Part shown: piece by piece, positions 51,448-60,806 of the stretch | Layout: the number at the start of each line of letters is the position of its first letter | How positions within the stretch are numbered: position 1 is the stretch's first letter | Assembly: GCF_936916975.1 (NCBI RefSeq) | Contig: NZ_CAKZGO010000020.1 | Coordinates: forward strand, 1 to 64,000 | Direction: 5' to 3' | From: an uncultured Dongia sp. | GTDB lineage: Bacteria > Pseudomonadota > Alphaproteobacteria > Dongiales > Dongiaceae | DNA: 64,000 nt | Notes under the pieces: generated by a model | The model's input: the letters and a program-made list of their open reading frames with translations, nothing else | Database searches by the model: none | Told to the model about the DNA's origin: nothing | Made by a program: the position numbers and the translations under genes

Positions 51448-54102
51448 CTATGCCTTCACCTTGAACAGAATCCGCTGATAGAGATAGCCGATGCCGATGA
51501 GGGCGATGCCGAGGCCGAGGAACGACGCCACGCGGTAAAGCCCGGTGAGGTCGGAAGCGTCGATCAGCCCCACCTTCAACACGGTGAGCAACACCACCGC
51601 CGCCGACGCATAGCGCAGGGCCTGCGAGCGCATCTTCACGCCGAGCCCCAACAGTGCCACGCCATAGAGCGTCCAGGCGGCGGAATAACCATATAGCTCG
51701 GCATCCGTGCTGCTGTGGCTCCAGAATTCGATGATCCCGCCTTGCGCCAGCTGGCGCACCCACAACGTCACACAGACAAAGCCGAGGAACAGGCCATATA
51801 CCCCCGCGATGCGATAGCCGATGACGCCCTTTTTTCCTAGCTCGGTACGCCGCATCAAGGTGCCGGCGAGGGCCAGCAACAGCAGACATGGCACGCCATA
51901 GACCAGCGCGATCCGGTTGAGGAACGGCGTCTCGCCGACATAGATCGTGTTGAACATCGGATGATCGAAGAACAGCGGGAACGCCAGCAGCCACAGGCCG
52001 GCGATGCCGGCTACGACCAAAGCTGCGTCATAGAGCACCGGCGATTTGCGACGGTCCCCGATGACGAGCAGCAGATGCGCCACCACCAGCCAGGCAATGG
52101 CCTGCACGCCATGGGCCGGGAAATCCGGCGTCGGCACATCGATATGCGCATAGAAGTGATCGATCTCCAGGCCAAGGAGACCGAAGCCCAGGGCCGCCGC
52201 CACAACCTGCAGCACGCGGCGCAGCTTCTGTTCCGACGTCTCGGTGAGGAGATAGGCCGTGGCGACGAAGCCCATGAGCGGGATGCCAAGACCATAGAGC
52301 AGCCAGTTGAAGATCAACGTCTCACCGGCCGGGAAACCCGAATACCAGATGCCGCCGAGGACCAGAGCCGCACCGACCCAGATCGCGCGGCGCAACCAGT
52401 TGAGGTCCAGGCGGTTGGCGACCCAGGCAATGAGCGGCAGTTCGAACGACCAGGCGATGGCGATCCAGGATTTCTCGAGCTGCATCGGAATAGCAATGGC
52501 GATGAAGCCGGACACAGCCAGGCAATGCAGCGCAAACGCACCGACATACTGCGCATCCTGGCGGCGCAGCGCATCCAACCGCTGCGCCAGCACCATGTGG
52601 ATGGCGGCCAGACCCACTGCCAGGATCGGCCAGGAGATCAGGAACTCCTGATGGCGCAGCTGCAGATAAGCGCCGCCGAAGACGAATCCCGATCCCAAGG
52701 TTGAGAGCGCTGCCCAGTGTGTCGGATATTTGGCACCATGGGCGAAATACCAGCCGCCGAACAACAGGGCACCGCCGAAGACGAGGCCGACGATGATCAG
52801 CTCGAAGCTGCGATCGATGGCGACCAAATTGAGGTAGTCCCAGCTCGTCGCCGGCCACAGCGCGTAGGCGATGATCATGATCGCCGCACCGATGAAGGCC
52901 GGCACATCCTCCGCCGTCCAGCGCCGCGCGGCGGTGAGATGGCTCCCCATCAGCAGCAGCGCGAAGAACCAGTTCATCACCGCGTAATCGGTCGCATTGA
53001 GGAGGAGCGCCATCAGCCCGAAGCAGGCGATCGAGGTACCGCGCGTGGTCCACAGCATCTCCTCTGAGCGGAGCGCGCCACCGCGCGATTCCAGCGCCCA
53101 GATCGATGTCCAGGATGTCGCAATGAGGAACAGCGGAATAGCATAACTGCCGGCCATCTCGTGATCGACCGCGATGATCGAGAGCACAAAGGCCGCCCAC
53201 AGCAACCCGCCGCCATTGGCGATCGCCGCCTGATACCACCAGCCGCGCTGCTTGAGGAGCACGAGGGCGCCCCATTGCAGCAGATAGAGGAAGCCGAACA
53301 GCACCGGCAGATTGGGCTCGCCGGAGGAAACGAAGAGCGGTGTGAGGAAGCCGCCGGCAAGGCCCACCAACCCAACGAACGGCCCGTCGCGCAAGGCGAG
53401 CGCAATGGCGGCGAAGGTGAGCGCTGCCAGCAAGATGAAGGCGAAGGCCGGGGGCAGCAAGTCGTAGAGCGCAGTCCCTGCAAAGAGGGCGGCATAGAGC
53501 ACGGCCATCGAGGCCGCGGTCAGCGCCTGGCCCAGATTGTTGGAGCGCGTGCGCATCCATTGCGCCACACCCAGCAGCACGAAGCCGAACAGGATGCCGA
53601 GGCTCACGCGCACGCCCGGCGACAGCCAGCCCTGCTCGATCGAATACTTCACCAGGAAGATGCCGGCAAAGGCCAGCGCCACACCACCCAGCCAGCCATA
53701 GATCCGGCCGCCGAGACGGCCTTCGAAATCCTTCGTCTCAGCCGTCGGCTGCGGTATCGGCTGCGGTTCTGCCGCTGCCTCGACAAATGCCGCATCGGCA
53801 ACTTCCGCCGCTTCCGGTTCCGGGATCACGGGTTCAACGATCACGGGTTCGGGCATTGCCGGCGCCGCGACCGGCGTCTCGGTAACCGGCGTAGGCTCAC
53901 CCGCCACCTTGGCAACCAATCCATCGCGCTTCAGCACCGCCAGTTCCTGACGCAGCGCCTGCACCTCCCGGTCAAGGCGCAGGCCCCGGCGCCAGGTGAT
54001 GAAGGAGATGATCGGCATGATGAAGAAGGCGTAGCCGCCCAAAGGAAGGCCGATCAGCCAGAGCAGGGCAAAGAAAAGTTCTTCCATGGGAGTGGGCGCC
54101 AT
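51448..54102 (-). CDS. Large polytopic membrane protein (DUF2339)
   Basis: An 884-residue membrane protein of the DUF2339 family, found mostly in Proteobacteria and of unknown function. Residues 5-28 form a first membrane helix, 35-57 a short coiled coil (RGLRLDREVQALRQELAVL), 60-125 a low-complexity stretch rich in Pro, Glu, Ala and Val, and from 130 on there are well over twenty predicted helices (start of the family core at FEGRLGGRIYGWLGGVALA). Composition is rich in Trp, Phe and Leu. No catalytic motif is visible. A second in-frame ATG at 54087 could also serve as start. It follows the Sel1 gene by 87 bases and may share its transcript. Confidence 0.9.
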   Translation of the reverse strand: MAPTPMEELFFALLWLIGLPLGGYAFFIMPIISFITWRRGLRLDREVQALRQELAVLKRDGLVAKVAGEPTPVTETPVAAPAMPEPVIVEPVIPEPEAAEVADAAFVEAAAEPQPIPQPTAETKDFEGRLGGRIYGWLGGVALAFAGIFLVKYSIEQGWLSPGVRVSLGILFGFVLLGVAQWMRTRSNNLGQALTAASMAVLYAALFAGTALYDLLPPAFAFILLAALTFAAIALALRDGPFVGLVGLAGGFLTPLFVSSGEPNLPVLFGFLYLLQWGALVLLKQRGWWYQAAIANGGGLLWAAFVLSIIAVDHEMAGSYAIPLFLIATSWTSIWALESRGGALRSEEMLWTTRGTSIACFGLMALLLNATDYAVMNWFFALLLMGSHLTAARRWTAEDVPAFIGAAIMIIAYALWPATSWDYLNLVAIDRSFELIIVGLVFGGALLFGGWYFAHGAKYPTHWAALSTLGSGFVFGGAYLQLRHQEFLISWPILAVGLAAIHMVLAQRLDALRRQDAQYVGAFALHCLAVSGFIAIAIPMQLEKSWIAIAWSFELPLIAWVANRLDLNWLRRAIWVGAALVLGGIWYSGFPAGETLIFNWLLYGLGIPLMGFVATAYLLTETSEQKLRRVLQVVAAALGFGLLGLEIDHFYAHIDVPTPDFPAHGVQAIAWLVVAHLLLVIGDRRKSPVLYDAALVVAGIAGLWLLAFPLFFDHPMFNTIYVGETPFLNRIALVYGVPCLLLLALAGTLMRRTELGKKGVIGYRIAGVYGLFLGFVCVTLWVRQLAQGGIIEFWSHSSTDAELYGYSAAWTLYGVALLGLGVKMRSQALRYASAAVVLLTVLKVGLIDASDLTGLYRVASFLGLGIALIGIGYLYQRILFKVKA

Positions 54103-54189
54103 TCAATGTCATCGGGTGGGAGCAGGTTAGCACAACGCCGCAGCACCATCGGCGCTGCAACGCGAGACTGATTCACATCGCAGGAAGGA

Positions 54190-54768
54190 TCAGTTGGACG
54201 GCTGCCAGCTGGCGACCAGCGCCTGGGCGCGGGCCTTTTCCTCCGGCGTCATCTGGTTGGCCAGGATACTGGTCATCTCCTGGCCTTCCGGATCGCCTTG
54301 CTTCGCACTCAGCGCTGCATAGAGGAAGCTTTGTGCCAGATCCTTCGGGACACCCTGGCCGTGATAGAAGCGCTGCGCCATGAAGCGCTGCGATTGGCGC
54401 ACATTCTGGTTGGCAGCCTTGAGCAGCCAGTAGGACGCCTTCATCTCGTCCTGCGGAACGCCGGTGCCGGTCGCATAGAGCGCGCCGATCTGGGCGCGGG
54501 CGCGGGCATTGCCGCCCCCCGCCGCCTTCTCCAGCCAGATCGCGGCCTGCGCCGGATTGGCGGGCACGCCCAGCCCATCCAGATACATCTGTCCGACGGC
54601 CGCCTGCGCCGAGGCCTGGCCGGCTGCGGCCAAGGGCATGAACTCTGCCATGGCAGTCGCATAGTCGCCGGCCTGATAGGCCTTGAGGCCGGCATTGCCG
54701 TCGGCCAAAGCCAACGGCGTGCCGAGCAGAAGGACTGCGATACCTGCCGCGAAACGACGCCCCATCAT
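54190..54768 (-). CDS. Secreted Sel1-like repeat protein
   Basis: A 192-residue protein with a signal peptide (1-22, cleavage after LALA) and Sel1-type TPR-like helical repeats. Repeats are recognisable as GLKAYQAGDYATAMAEFMPL, AQAAVGQMYLDGLGVPANPAQ, ARAQIGALYATGTGVPQDEMK and AQRFYHGQGVPKDLAQSF. Such proteins act as periplasmic adaptors. Its ATG overlaps the stop of the L,D-transpeptidase gene by 4 bases (ATGA), so the two are co-translated and the Sel1 protein probably works with the transpeptidase on peptidoglycan. Confidence 0.9.
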   Translation of the reverse strand: MMGRRFAAGIAVLLLGTPLALADGNAGLKAYQAGDYATAMAEFMPLAAAGQASAQAAVGQMYLDGLGVPANPAQAAIWLEKAAGGGNARARAQIGALYATGTGVPQDEMKASYWLLKAANQNVRQSQRFMAQRFYHGQGVPKDLAQSFLYAALSAKQGDPEGQEMTSILANQMTPEEKARAQALVASWQPSN

Positions 54769-56561
54769 TTACCCTTATCCTCATTGAGGACCGGGCCCGC
54801 TGAGGGCGCGCTCATCTTGGTGACGTCGCCCGACGCCAGCAATTGCTGGGTGACGCCCTCCGGCAGGCTGGGCAGATCGTCATAGCCATAGGCATCCTTG
54901 CGGAACTGCATGACGCCGTCCTCATCGACCCAGGCGGTCATGTAGGTGATATGAACCGGCAGCGGATTCTTCAACTTCACCAGCGTGGTCTTGGCGGATT
55001 TGAGCACGCTGTCGATGCGCTCGGCCGGCCATTCCGGATCGTCCTTCAACACGAACTTGGCAAGATCGATCGGCGTTTGCGTGCGCACGCAGCCGGAGCT
55101 GAAGAAGCGGTCCTGCTTCTCGAACAGCTTCACCGTCGGCGTGCCATGCAGGAACACCGCATGATCGTTGACGAAGTCGAACTTCACCGGACCCAGCGCG
55201 TTCTCCGGCCCCGGCGCCTGGCGCAGGGTGTAGGGGAAATTGCCAGGGCCTACCGAATGCCAGTCGATGGCATTGGGGCTCACCACATTGCCGCTGCGGT
55301 CATAGATGGTGAAGCCCTTGGCCTCGAGGAAGCCCGGGTTGGCGCGTTCGCGCTTCACCTCGTCGATGGCGGCAATCTTGGCCGGCGCCGTCCAATCGGG
55401 GTTGAGCTTAACGGTATGAATGACCGAAGACAGCGTCGGCGATTTACGCTGCAGCTTGCCGAAGATGGCCTTGGTGTAGAAGGTCACCCGGCCGTCCTCG
55501 ATCACCTTCACTTCCTGCGACGGAATGTTGGCGATGAGATGGCGCGGCTCGAACTTCACCCCCTCCTCGCGCATGCGCTCCAGGTTGAGAAGAATCTGCC
55601 GCACGCGGTCTTCCGCGCTGACATTCATCTCCTCGATGGTGCGGCCGCCGATGACGCCATCATCGTTGAGGCCGTGATTGCGCTGGAACAACTCCACCGC
55701 TGCCAGCAACTTCGGGTCATAAAAATCTCCGGTGACGGCATCGGCCGCCGCCAATTCGCCGCTGGCGACAAGCCGCGCCCGGATCGCCTGCACGGCGGAA
55801 TCCGACTTGCCCGGTTCGACCTTCTTCACCGCCGGCACTTCCGGCCAACCACCGCGCTCGAACAGCGCAACTTGCGTCGGCAGATAGTTTGCCATGGCCC
55901 AGAAGCGGTAATAGGTCGGCAGTTCCTCGTCGAGGAGCGCGGTGATGGCGGTGATCGCCTCGGTGGGCGTACCGCTCAGCGCATCGCTCTGCGCCTCGGC
56001 GACCTTGGCCAGCACCTTGGCACCGCGTTCGTCAGCATGCCCAAGATAGGTGGTGGCGTCGACTGCCGTGCCCACGAAGGCCGCCGCGAGGATCGCCTCG
56101 GCAAAGGCCTGGTTGGCCGGCGTGGTCGGCACGGCAACAGCCGCGACCGCCGCCTGCACTTGTGCCGGCACTTTGAGGCCGGCCGCCACCGCCATCGGCA
56201 GGCGATCTCGGAATTTCTGGCCCATCTCGGAAAGGCCGGTCGGCGTCGTGAACAGCGGCATGCCGCCCGTCTCGGCATAGAAACTGAGAAGGCCGGTCCA
56301 ATCTACGCCCAACCCGTCGAACAGCGGGTCCTTCGCCAATTCGGTGAGGGCGGAATCAAGCTCGGCCAGTGGCAACAGGGCCGGCGTGACCTCGCTGCCC
56401 CCCGTAGCACCCGGCGTACCAGCGGGCGGAATGCCGGCCGGCACCGAGGGCGGCGCGCCCGTCACATCCTGCCGTTCCGCCCAGGCGGGCTGGCTCACGG
56501 CAACAGCAAAGCTCACGGCCAGCAGCGCGGCCGGAATCAGTGATTTGGTCCAACGCGTCAT
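54765..56561 (-). CDS. L,D-transpeptidase of the YcbB (LdtD) type
   Basis: Periplasmic peptidoglycan cross-linking enzyme of 598 residues, making 3-3 cross-links. From the ATG at 56561 it has a signal peptide (LIPAALLAVSFAVAV, cleavage after AWA); the ATG at 56579 is an alternative. A proline/glycine-rich segment is followed by a helical scaffold, a peptidoglycan-binding unit with LLAAVELFQRNHGLNDDGVIG and the YkuD catalytic domain. Catalytic residues are His472 in FLHGTP and Cys491 in SSGCVRTQTP, spaced as in the family. A disordered tail follows. It is coupled to the Sel1 gene. Confidence 0.93.
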   Translation of the reverse strand: MTRWTKSLIPAALLAVSFAVAVSQPAWAERQDVTGAPPSVPAGIPPAGTPGATGGSEVTPALLPLAELDSALTELAKDPLFDGLGVDWTGLLSFYAETGGMPLFTTPTGLSEMGQKFRDRLPMAVAAGLKVPAQVQAAVAAVAVPTTPANQAFAEAILAAAFVGTAVDATTYLGHADERGAKVLAKVAEAQSDALSGTPTEAITAITALLDEELPTYYRFWAMANYLPTQVALFERGGWPEVPAVKKVEPGKSDSAVQAIRARLVASGELAAADAVTGDFYDPKLLAAVELFQRNHGLNDDGVIGGRTIEEMNVSAEDRVRQILLNLERMREEGVKFEPRHLIANIPSQEVKVIEDGRVTFYTKAIFGKLQRKSPTLSSVIHTVKLNPDWTAPAKIAAIDEVKRERANPGFLEAKGFTIYDRSGNVVSPNAIDWHSVGPGNFPYTLRQAPGPENALGPVKFDFVNDHAVFLHGTPTVKLFEKQDRFFSSGCVRTQTPIDLAKFVLKDDPEWPAERIDSVLKSAKTTLVKLKNPLPVHITYMTAWVDEDGVMQFRKDAYGYDDLPSLPEGVTQQLLASGDVTKMSAPSAGPVLNEDKGK

Positions 56562-56745
56562 TTCAACTTCATCCCACATTACGTCATGTGCGCGGGGTTT
56601 CCCGGCACCCTGTCGTCCCCCGCTATATATAAGCAGTCATGGGGTGTCACCGCCAGTCCCGCGACCTTGTGATGCGGGTCACGCGGAACAGTGGCGAATG
56701 GGCCGAAAAGCAGCCCGACTCAGGCCTTTTTGCCTAAATCTCCGG

Positions 56746-58827
56746 CTAGCGATGGGCCAAAGCGGGCCGCCCAAAGGCCGTGGCCGAAATCTGCGATTCC
56801 ATGAAGATCTTGAGGCCGCCGGCCTGCTCGAACACCTTGTCGGCGCGTTCATGGTTGAGCTCGATATCGACCGCACCCGCTTTCTTGGCCATGTCGCCGG
56901 CTTCCGTCGCCGCCACGTCGCGGGCAAAGGCGGCCGCCACCTCGAGATCGACAAAGTCCTTCAAGCCGCTCGGCAGATGCGCACGGAAGACACCCTCGGT
57001 CGGCTGGGTGATGGTGATGGCGACGCGCTGCATGACACCGCCGGCCACCGCCCCCACCGCATTCGAGACATCGGCATGCGGTGGGATGATGAGCTCGGTG
57101 CGCAGGCGCCGCGCAATCTCGCCGTAATAGCTGCCGACCGGTGCGCCGATCGCCACCAGCGGGAAGTTGAGCTTCAACGCGACATCGATGAGCGCTGCCG
57201 AACTTTGATCATGACTGATCGAACGATCGACCAGATAGCGCCCGAGTGTCCCCCAATGATGCGTGTCGATGCCGGCCTGTTCGGCGATGGCGGTGTCCAG
57301 GATCACGCGCGCCGATTGCAGCACGACCTGTTCGACGATGATGCCGGCCAACTCCTGGCCAGTCTTCGGCGGCACCCAGCCGGCAAAGGAGGCGCGGCGC
57401 AGAAACAGCTCGGCGCCGATCTCGGCAGCTTCCACGCACCAGCTCGTCTGCCGGCCCAGCACATGCGCGGCATCCGAAGGTGTCAGGCCGCTGATGATGA
57501 CGAGGCCGCGATCAACGAGGCGCGCCAGATGGCGGCCGATGGCCGGGCTGAAGACGAGGTCGGCCAGCGCCACCGGGCCGTCGCCCAGCGCCTCCCACAC
57601 TTTCATCTGACCCTCGCTCAAACCTTCGGCGCCGGTATCGAGCGGGCGCTGGCGCAAGGCGAACTGGCCGCGATAGGCCATCATGTCCTCATTGGCCAAT
57701 TGCGCGCGCAGGGTATCAAGGGTCTTGGGGTAAAGATGTGCGAGCAGGCTCAGCGCCACGACGCGCCGCGGCCCCACCATGAAGCCGTGATGCTCATCGA
57801 TGCGCACTTCGCTGTCGCCGCCCAGGCCATAGGTATGCACGGCCACCGCCTCGACCATGGTGCGCCAGCCACCGACCACCGCACCTTCCTTGTTGAGCAC
57901 CGGCCGGCCATGACGCAGCATGGCGATGTCGGTCGTGGTGCCACCCATGTCGGACACCATCACCGTATCGGCGCCCGACAGATGCCGCGCACCCACCAGG
58001 CTGGCGGCAGGTCCGGACAAAATGGTTTCGACCGGGCAGGTCAACGCCACCTGCTGGTCGATGAGCGACCCGTCGCCCTTCACCACCATCAGCGGCGCGT
58101 TGATGCCCTGTTCGGCCAGCAATCCGCTGACGGCACGGATGAGCTGCTGCAATTGCGGAATGAGCCGCGCATTCAACGCCACAGTCAGCGCACGGCGCGG
58201 CGCGTCGAGTTTCGACGTCAGTTCATGGCCGCAGCTCACCGGCTTGTCGGTGAGGTCGCGGATCATCTGCCGGACGGCGATTTCATGGGATGGATTGCGC
58301 ACCGAGAAATAGCCGGAGACGGCAAAGGCCGCGACCTTCGGCGCATGCGTCACGATCGCAGCACGGATGGCTTCGATATCGAGCGGCGCCTGCTCGTCGC
58401 CGGTCGGCTTGTGACCACCGGTCGCAAACACCACCGGGTCCGACCCCAGCGCCTGCTTGAGGCCGGCGCGCTCCAGCGCCTTCGCATCGTAGCCCAGCAG
58501 GATCAGGCAGATCGGCGCACCATGCCCTTCGACGATGGCATTGGTGGCCAGCGTGGTCGACATCGAGACCAGCGCAATGTCGGACGGCTTCACACCCTCC
58601 GGCAAGCGCGGCAACACAGCCTCGATGGCACCTTTGAGACCGATCGCCAGATCATGTTTGGTGGTCAAGGATTTTGCCGTCGCCAATACACCCCCATGTA
58701 CCAGCGGGCTTTCAGCGGCAGACCCGCCGCCATGGGTGGCAATCCCATGATTCGCAATCTTCGCCTGATCAAACAACACGGCATCGGTATAGGTACCGCC
58801 GGTATCCAGGCCGAGCAGAATGGGCAC
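56746..58827 (-). CDS. Hydantoinase/oxoprolinase family protein (HyuA type)
   Basis: ATP-dependent amidohydrolase subunit of 693 residues, ASKHA fold. The N-terminal phosphate loop is LGLDTGGTYTDAVLFD (5-20). Other marks are SMSTTLATNAIVEGHGAPI (about 88-106), ILSGPAASLVGARHLSGAD (about 268-286) and VSDMGGTTTDIAML, the second phosphate loop (about 289-302). The family includes N-methylhydantoinase A, 5-oxoprolinase alpha and acetone carboxylase subunits. It lacks the usual HyuB partner next door, which matters because HyuA and HyuB normally act together. Candidate substrates are hydantoins or 5-oxoproline. Confidence 0.87.
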   Translation of the reverse strand: MPILLGLDTGGTYTDAVLFDQAKIANHGIATHGGGSAAESPLVHGGVLATAKSLTTKHDLAIGLKGAIEAVLPRLPEGVKPSDIALVSMSTTLATNAIVEGHGAPICLILLGYDAKALERAGLKQALGSDPVVFATGGHKPTGDEQAPLDIEAIRAAIVTHAPKVAAFAVSGYFSVRNPSHEIAVRQMIRDLTDKPVSCGHELTSKLDAPRRALTVALNARLIPQLQQLIRAVSGLLAEQGINAPLMVVKGDGSLIDQQVALTCPVETILSGPAASLVGARHLSGADTVMVSDMGGTTTDIAMLRHGRPVLNKEGAVVGGWRTMVEAVAVHTYGLGGDSEVRIDEHHGFMVGPRRVVALSLLAHLYPKTLDTLRAQLANEDMMAYRGQFALRQRPLDTGAEGLSEGQMKVWEALGDGPVALADLVFSPAIGRHLARLVDRGLVIISGLTPSDAAHVLGRQTSWCVEAAEIGAELFLRRASFAGWVPPKTGQELAGIIVEQVVLQSARVILDTAIAEQAGIDTHHWGTLGRYLVDRSISHDQSSAALIDVALKLNFPLVAIGAPVGSYYGEIARRLRTELIIPPHADVSNAVGAVAGGVMQRVAITITQPTEGVFRAHLPSGLKDFVDLEVAAAFARDVAATEAGDMAKKAGAVDIELNHERADKVFEQAGGLKIFMESQISATAFGRPALAHR

Positions 58828-58987
58828 GATATTTCCTCGTAAACTTGAGCGGATTGGTCAGATTTGGCCCCGATATGGCGGCATCTGACCGATGCGGTCA
58901 AGCGGTCCAGCGGCAAAATTCGGCGGATTTCACCGGCAAACTGGCGTTCGTTCCCTGACAGACCCTGATCCGCAGCCCAGCGCCCTC

Positions 58988-59103
58988 ATTCCCTCTCCCC
59001 TCGCGGGAGAGGGTCAGGGTGAGGGGGTGGAACGACCGGACTCGCTGATAGACCCCCTCACCCGCTCGCTTTGCTCGCCACCCTCTCCCGCGAGGGGAGA
59101 GGG
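58988..59103. repeat. Inverted pair of CCCTCTCC repeats
   Basis: Left arm: a CCCTCTCCCC-TCGC-GGGAGAGGG hairpin at 58991-59012 followed by TCAGGGTGAGGGGGT and GGAACGAC. Right arm, reading in: ACCCCCTCACCCGCT... CCCTCTCCCGCGAGGGGAGAGGG up to 59103. The arms are reverse complements over about 35 bases around a middle ending GGACTCGCTGATAG. The whole could fold into a large stem. The element and its GGTGGAACGAC tail recur at 32301-32345. Confidence 0.65.
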
Positions 59104-59150
59104 TTCAACCGCGCCCTAAATTTGCTCCGTAATTGCCGCATCTCTAATCC

Positions 59151-59180
59151 GTCATCCCCGGGCGAAGACCCGGGGATGAC
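59151..59180. repeat. Perfect REP-like hairpin
   Basis: GTCATCCCCGGG-CGAAGA-CCCGGGGATGAC: a 12-base perfect stem with a six-base loop. Elements of this shape are common between genes in alphaproteobacterial genomes. No T-run follows, so it is more likely a repeat than a terminator. Confidence 0.7.
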
Positions 59181-59354
59181 GTCATATAAAATGCCAAGTA
59201 CGATTGCCCTGCCTATGATACGGGTGCGGGCGATGGTCTGACCGCGTAGAGTGTTCAGCGACGGACCTATCAGGTGATTCGGGCGGGGGGACGAGCCGGC
59301 CGACTAAACCGGTCCGCGTGCCGTGATCTATGCGCCAATTTGGGGGTCGGCTTG

Positions 59355-60767
59355 ATGATGTTCACTCGCTTGCGACGGCAGTTCCGTGCCGAACCGGCAC
59401 GATACCACCACCGTGCCAACCCGTCCCGACATATCGTCCCGCTGCTGCTCGCCATAGGCCTTTCATTCATCATTGGACTGTCGGAGATACATCCAGCCCA
59501 CGCCGAAACCGCCGATGGCCTGCCGGAAACGGACACTGTCACCTATGACCAGGTGCTGGGCGACCCCGACAATATCGAGCTCAGCTATCGCTATGCGATC
59601 AGCCAGATCCGCAAGGCAGATCTGCTCGGGGCCTCGGCAACCCTCGACCGGTTGATCCTGCTGGCACCCAAGGAACCCAACATCCGGGCGCTGCGCGCGA
59701 TCGTGCTCTATCGCCTCGACAATCTCCGGGAAGCGGAAAAGGAATTTGCCGATCTGCTGACGCTCGACCTCGACCCGGCCTTGCGCAGCGGCATCGAGCG
59801 CTATGCCGCCGAGCTTGACCGGCGCGACCAGCAGACGCGGATGAGCCTGCTCACCAGCATCGGCTATCAGTATGACACCAATCGCGCAGGCGCCCCTGAA
59901 GCGGGCCAGGTGCGCACTTTCCTCGGCACCTTCGACCTCGAAGGCGAAGGCCGCGAGGAAGACGACCACAGCATGACCGGCCTTATCCGGCTCGGCATCG
60001 AGCATGACCTCGCGACGCAGAACCGCAACACGTTGTTCGGATCGCTGACCGCCTATGGCGCCGACCAGTTCCAGCTCGACGATTTCGACACGGTCGACCT
60101 CGGCGCCCAGGCCGGCGGTCGGTTTGAATTCGGCGCCGTCTTCCTGACGCCCACGATCAATTACGATCATCTGTTCCTGGGCGGCGACAGCTATGTCGAC
60201 AGCATCGGTACCAGCCTGCGCGCAGATCTCCGCGTCAACGATCCGATCAATCTGTGGATCAAGGGCGATATGACCTGGATCGATTACGACAATACCGAGA
60301 TGTATCCGACCGGCGACCTGCAGTCGGGCGGCGATGTCGGCATCACGGTCGGTGCCGATTTTTACATCGGCACGGATCAGCGCCTGACAGTGAGTGCCAC
60401 GCATCACGGCTTCAATTCGGACCAGGACTGGGAAAGCTTCGTCGGCGAGCGGCTCAACATCAACCATACCTGGCTGATCGGCGGCGGCGCCTTCCTGCTC
60501 ACCGATCTGTTCGGCGAATATGACAATTACGACATGGCCGACCCGATTACGGGCGAGACCGAGCGCGATGACTGGATCTACCGCGCGCGCTTGACGCTGG
60601 GCGTGCCGGTGCAGACCTTATTCGGCGCCGAGGAATGGCCGACCTTGCTCGATGGCCTCACCCTATCGGTCTATGGCGAGTATTACCGGGCGGAGTCCAA
60701 CATCACGAATTACGAATACGAAAATGCGCGCGGTGGCCTGACCATCAGCAAGCGCTGGGAGTTCTAA
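59355..60767 (+). CDS. TPR plus outer-membrane beta-barrel protein (Slam-like architecture)
   Basis: A 470-residue exported protein from the ATG at 59355; earlier in-frame codons lack a ribosome site. The N-terminus has a long polar lead, a hydrophobic core (about 28-46, VPLLLAIGLSFIIGL) and likely cleavage near PAHAETA. Residues about 65-150 are helical TPR-like repeats (KADLLGASATLDRLILLAP, LRAIVLYRLDNLREAEKEF). From about 155 to the end alternating strands form a barrel (SLLTSIGYQYDTN, GLTISKRWEF) and the last residue is Phe, the usual outer-membrane barrel signature. Periplasmic TPRs on a barrel are the layout of Slam/DUF560 translocators, which move lipoproteins or secreted cargo to the surface. 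The family assignment is from architecture only; two FecR-domain genes follow. Confidence 0.8.
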   Translation: MMFTRLRRQFRAEPARYHHRANPSRHIVPLLLAIGLSFIIGLSEIHPAHAETADGLPETDTVTYDQVLGDPDNIELSYRYAISQIRKADLLGASATLDRLILLAPKEPNIRALRAIVLYRLDNLREAEKEFADLLTLDLDPALRSGIERYAAELDRRDQQTRMSLLTSIGYQYDTNRAGAPEAGQVRTFLGTFDLEGEGREEDDHSMTGLIRLGIEHDLATQNRNTLFGSLTAYGADQFQLDDFDTVDLGAQAGGRFEFGAVFLTPTINYDHLFLGGDSYVDSIGTSLRADLRVNDPINLWIKGDMTWIDYDNTEMYPTGDLQSGGDVGITVGADFYIGTDQRLTVSATHHGFNSDQDWESFVGERLNINHTWLIGGGAFLLTDLFGEYDNYDMADPITGETERDDWIYRARLTLGVPVQTLFGAEEWPTLLDGLTLSVYGEYYRAESNITNYEYENARGGLTISKRWEF

Positions 60768-60806
60768 GCGAACTGAAAATCTTATCTGTGTTGAGGAGAA
60801 GCTGAC

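Larger units (their letters stand above)
58828..59354. other. Intergenic region rich in palindromic repeats
   Basis: This 527-base gap between two divergent genes holds an inverted pair of GC-rich repeats at 58988-59103 and a perfect hairpin at 59151-59180, and no gene. Plus-strand frames such as 58892-59119 run through the repeats and are not genes. The region before 59355 is the likely promoter of the barrel-protein gene, with GGGGGTC a few bases before its ATG. Confidence 0.55.

Noticed and set aside
56344-58842. 832-codon plus-strand open frame opposite the HyuA and L,D-transpeptidase genes
   Set aside because: It is the antisense shadow of two well-supported genes; the product is rich in Arg, His and Asp with no family features. 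Long antisense frames are normal at this GC content.
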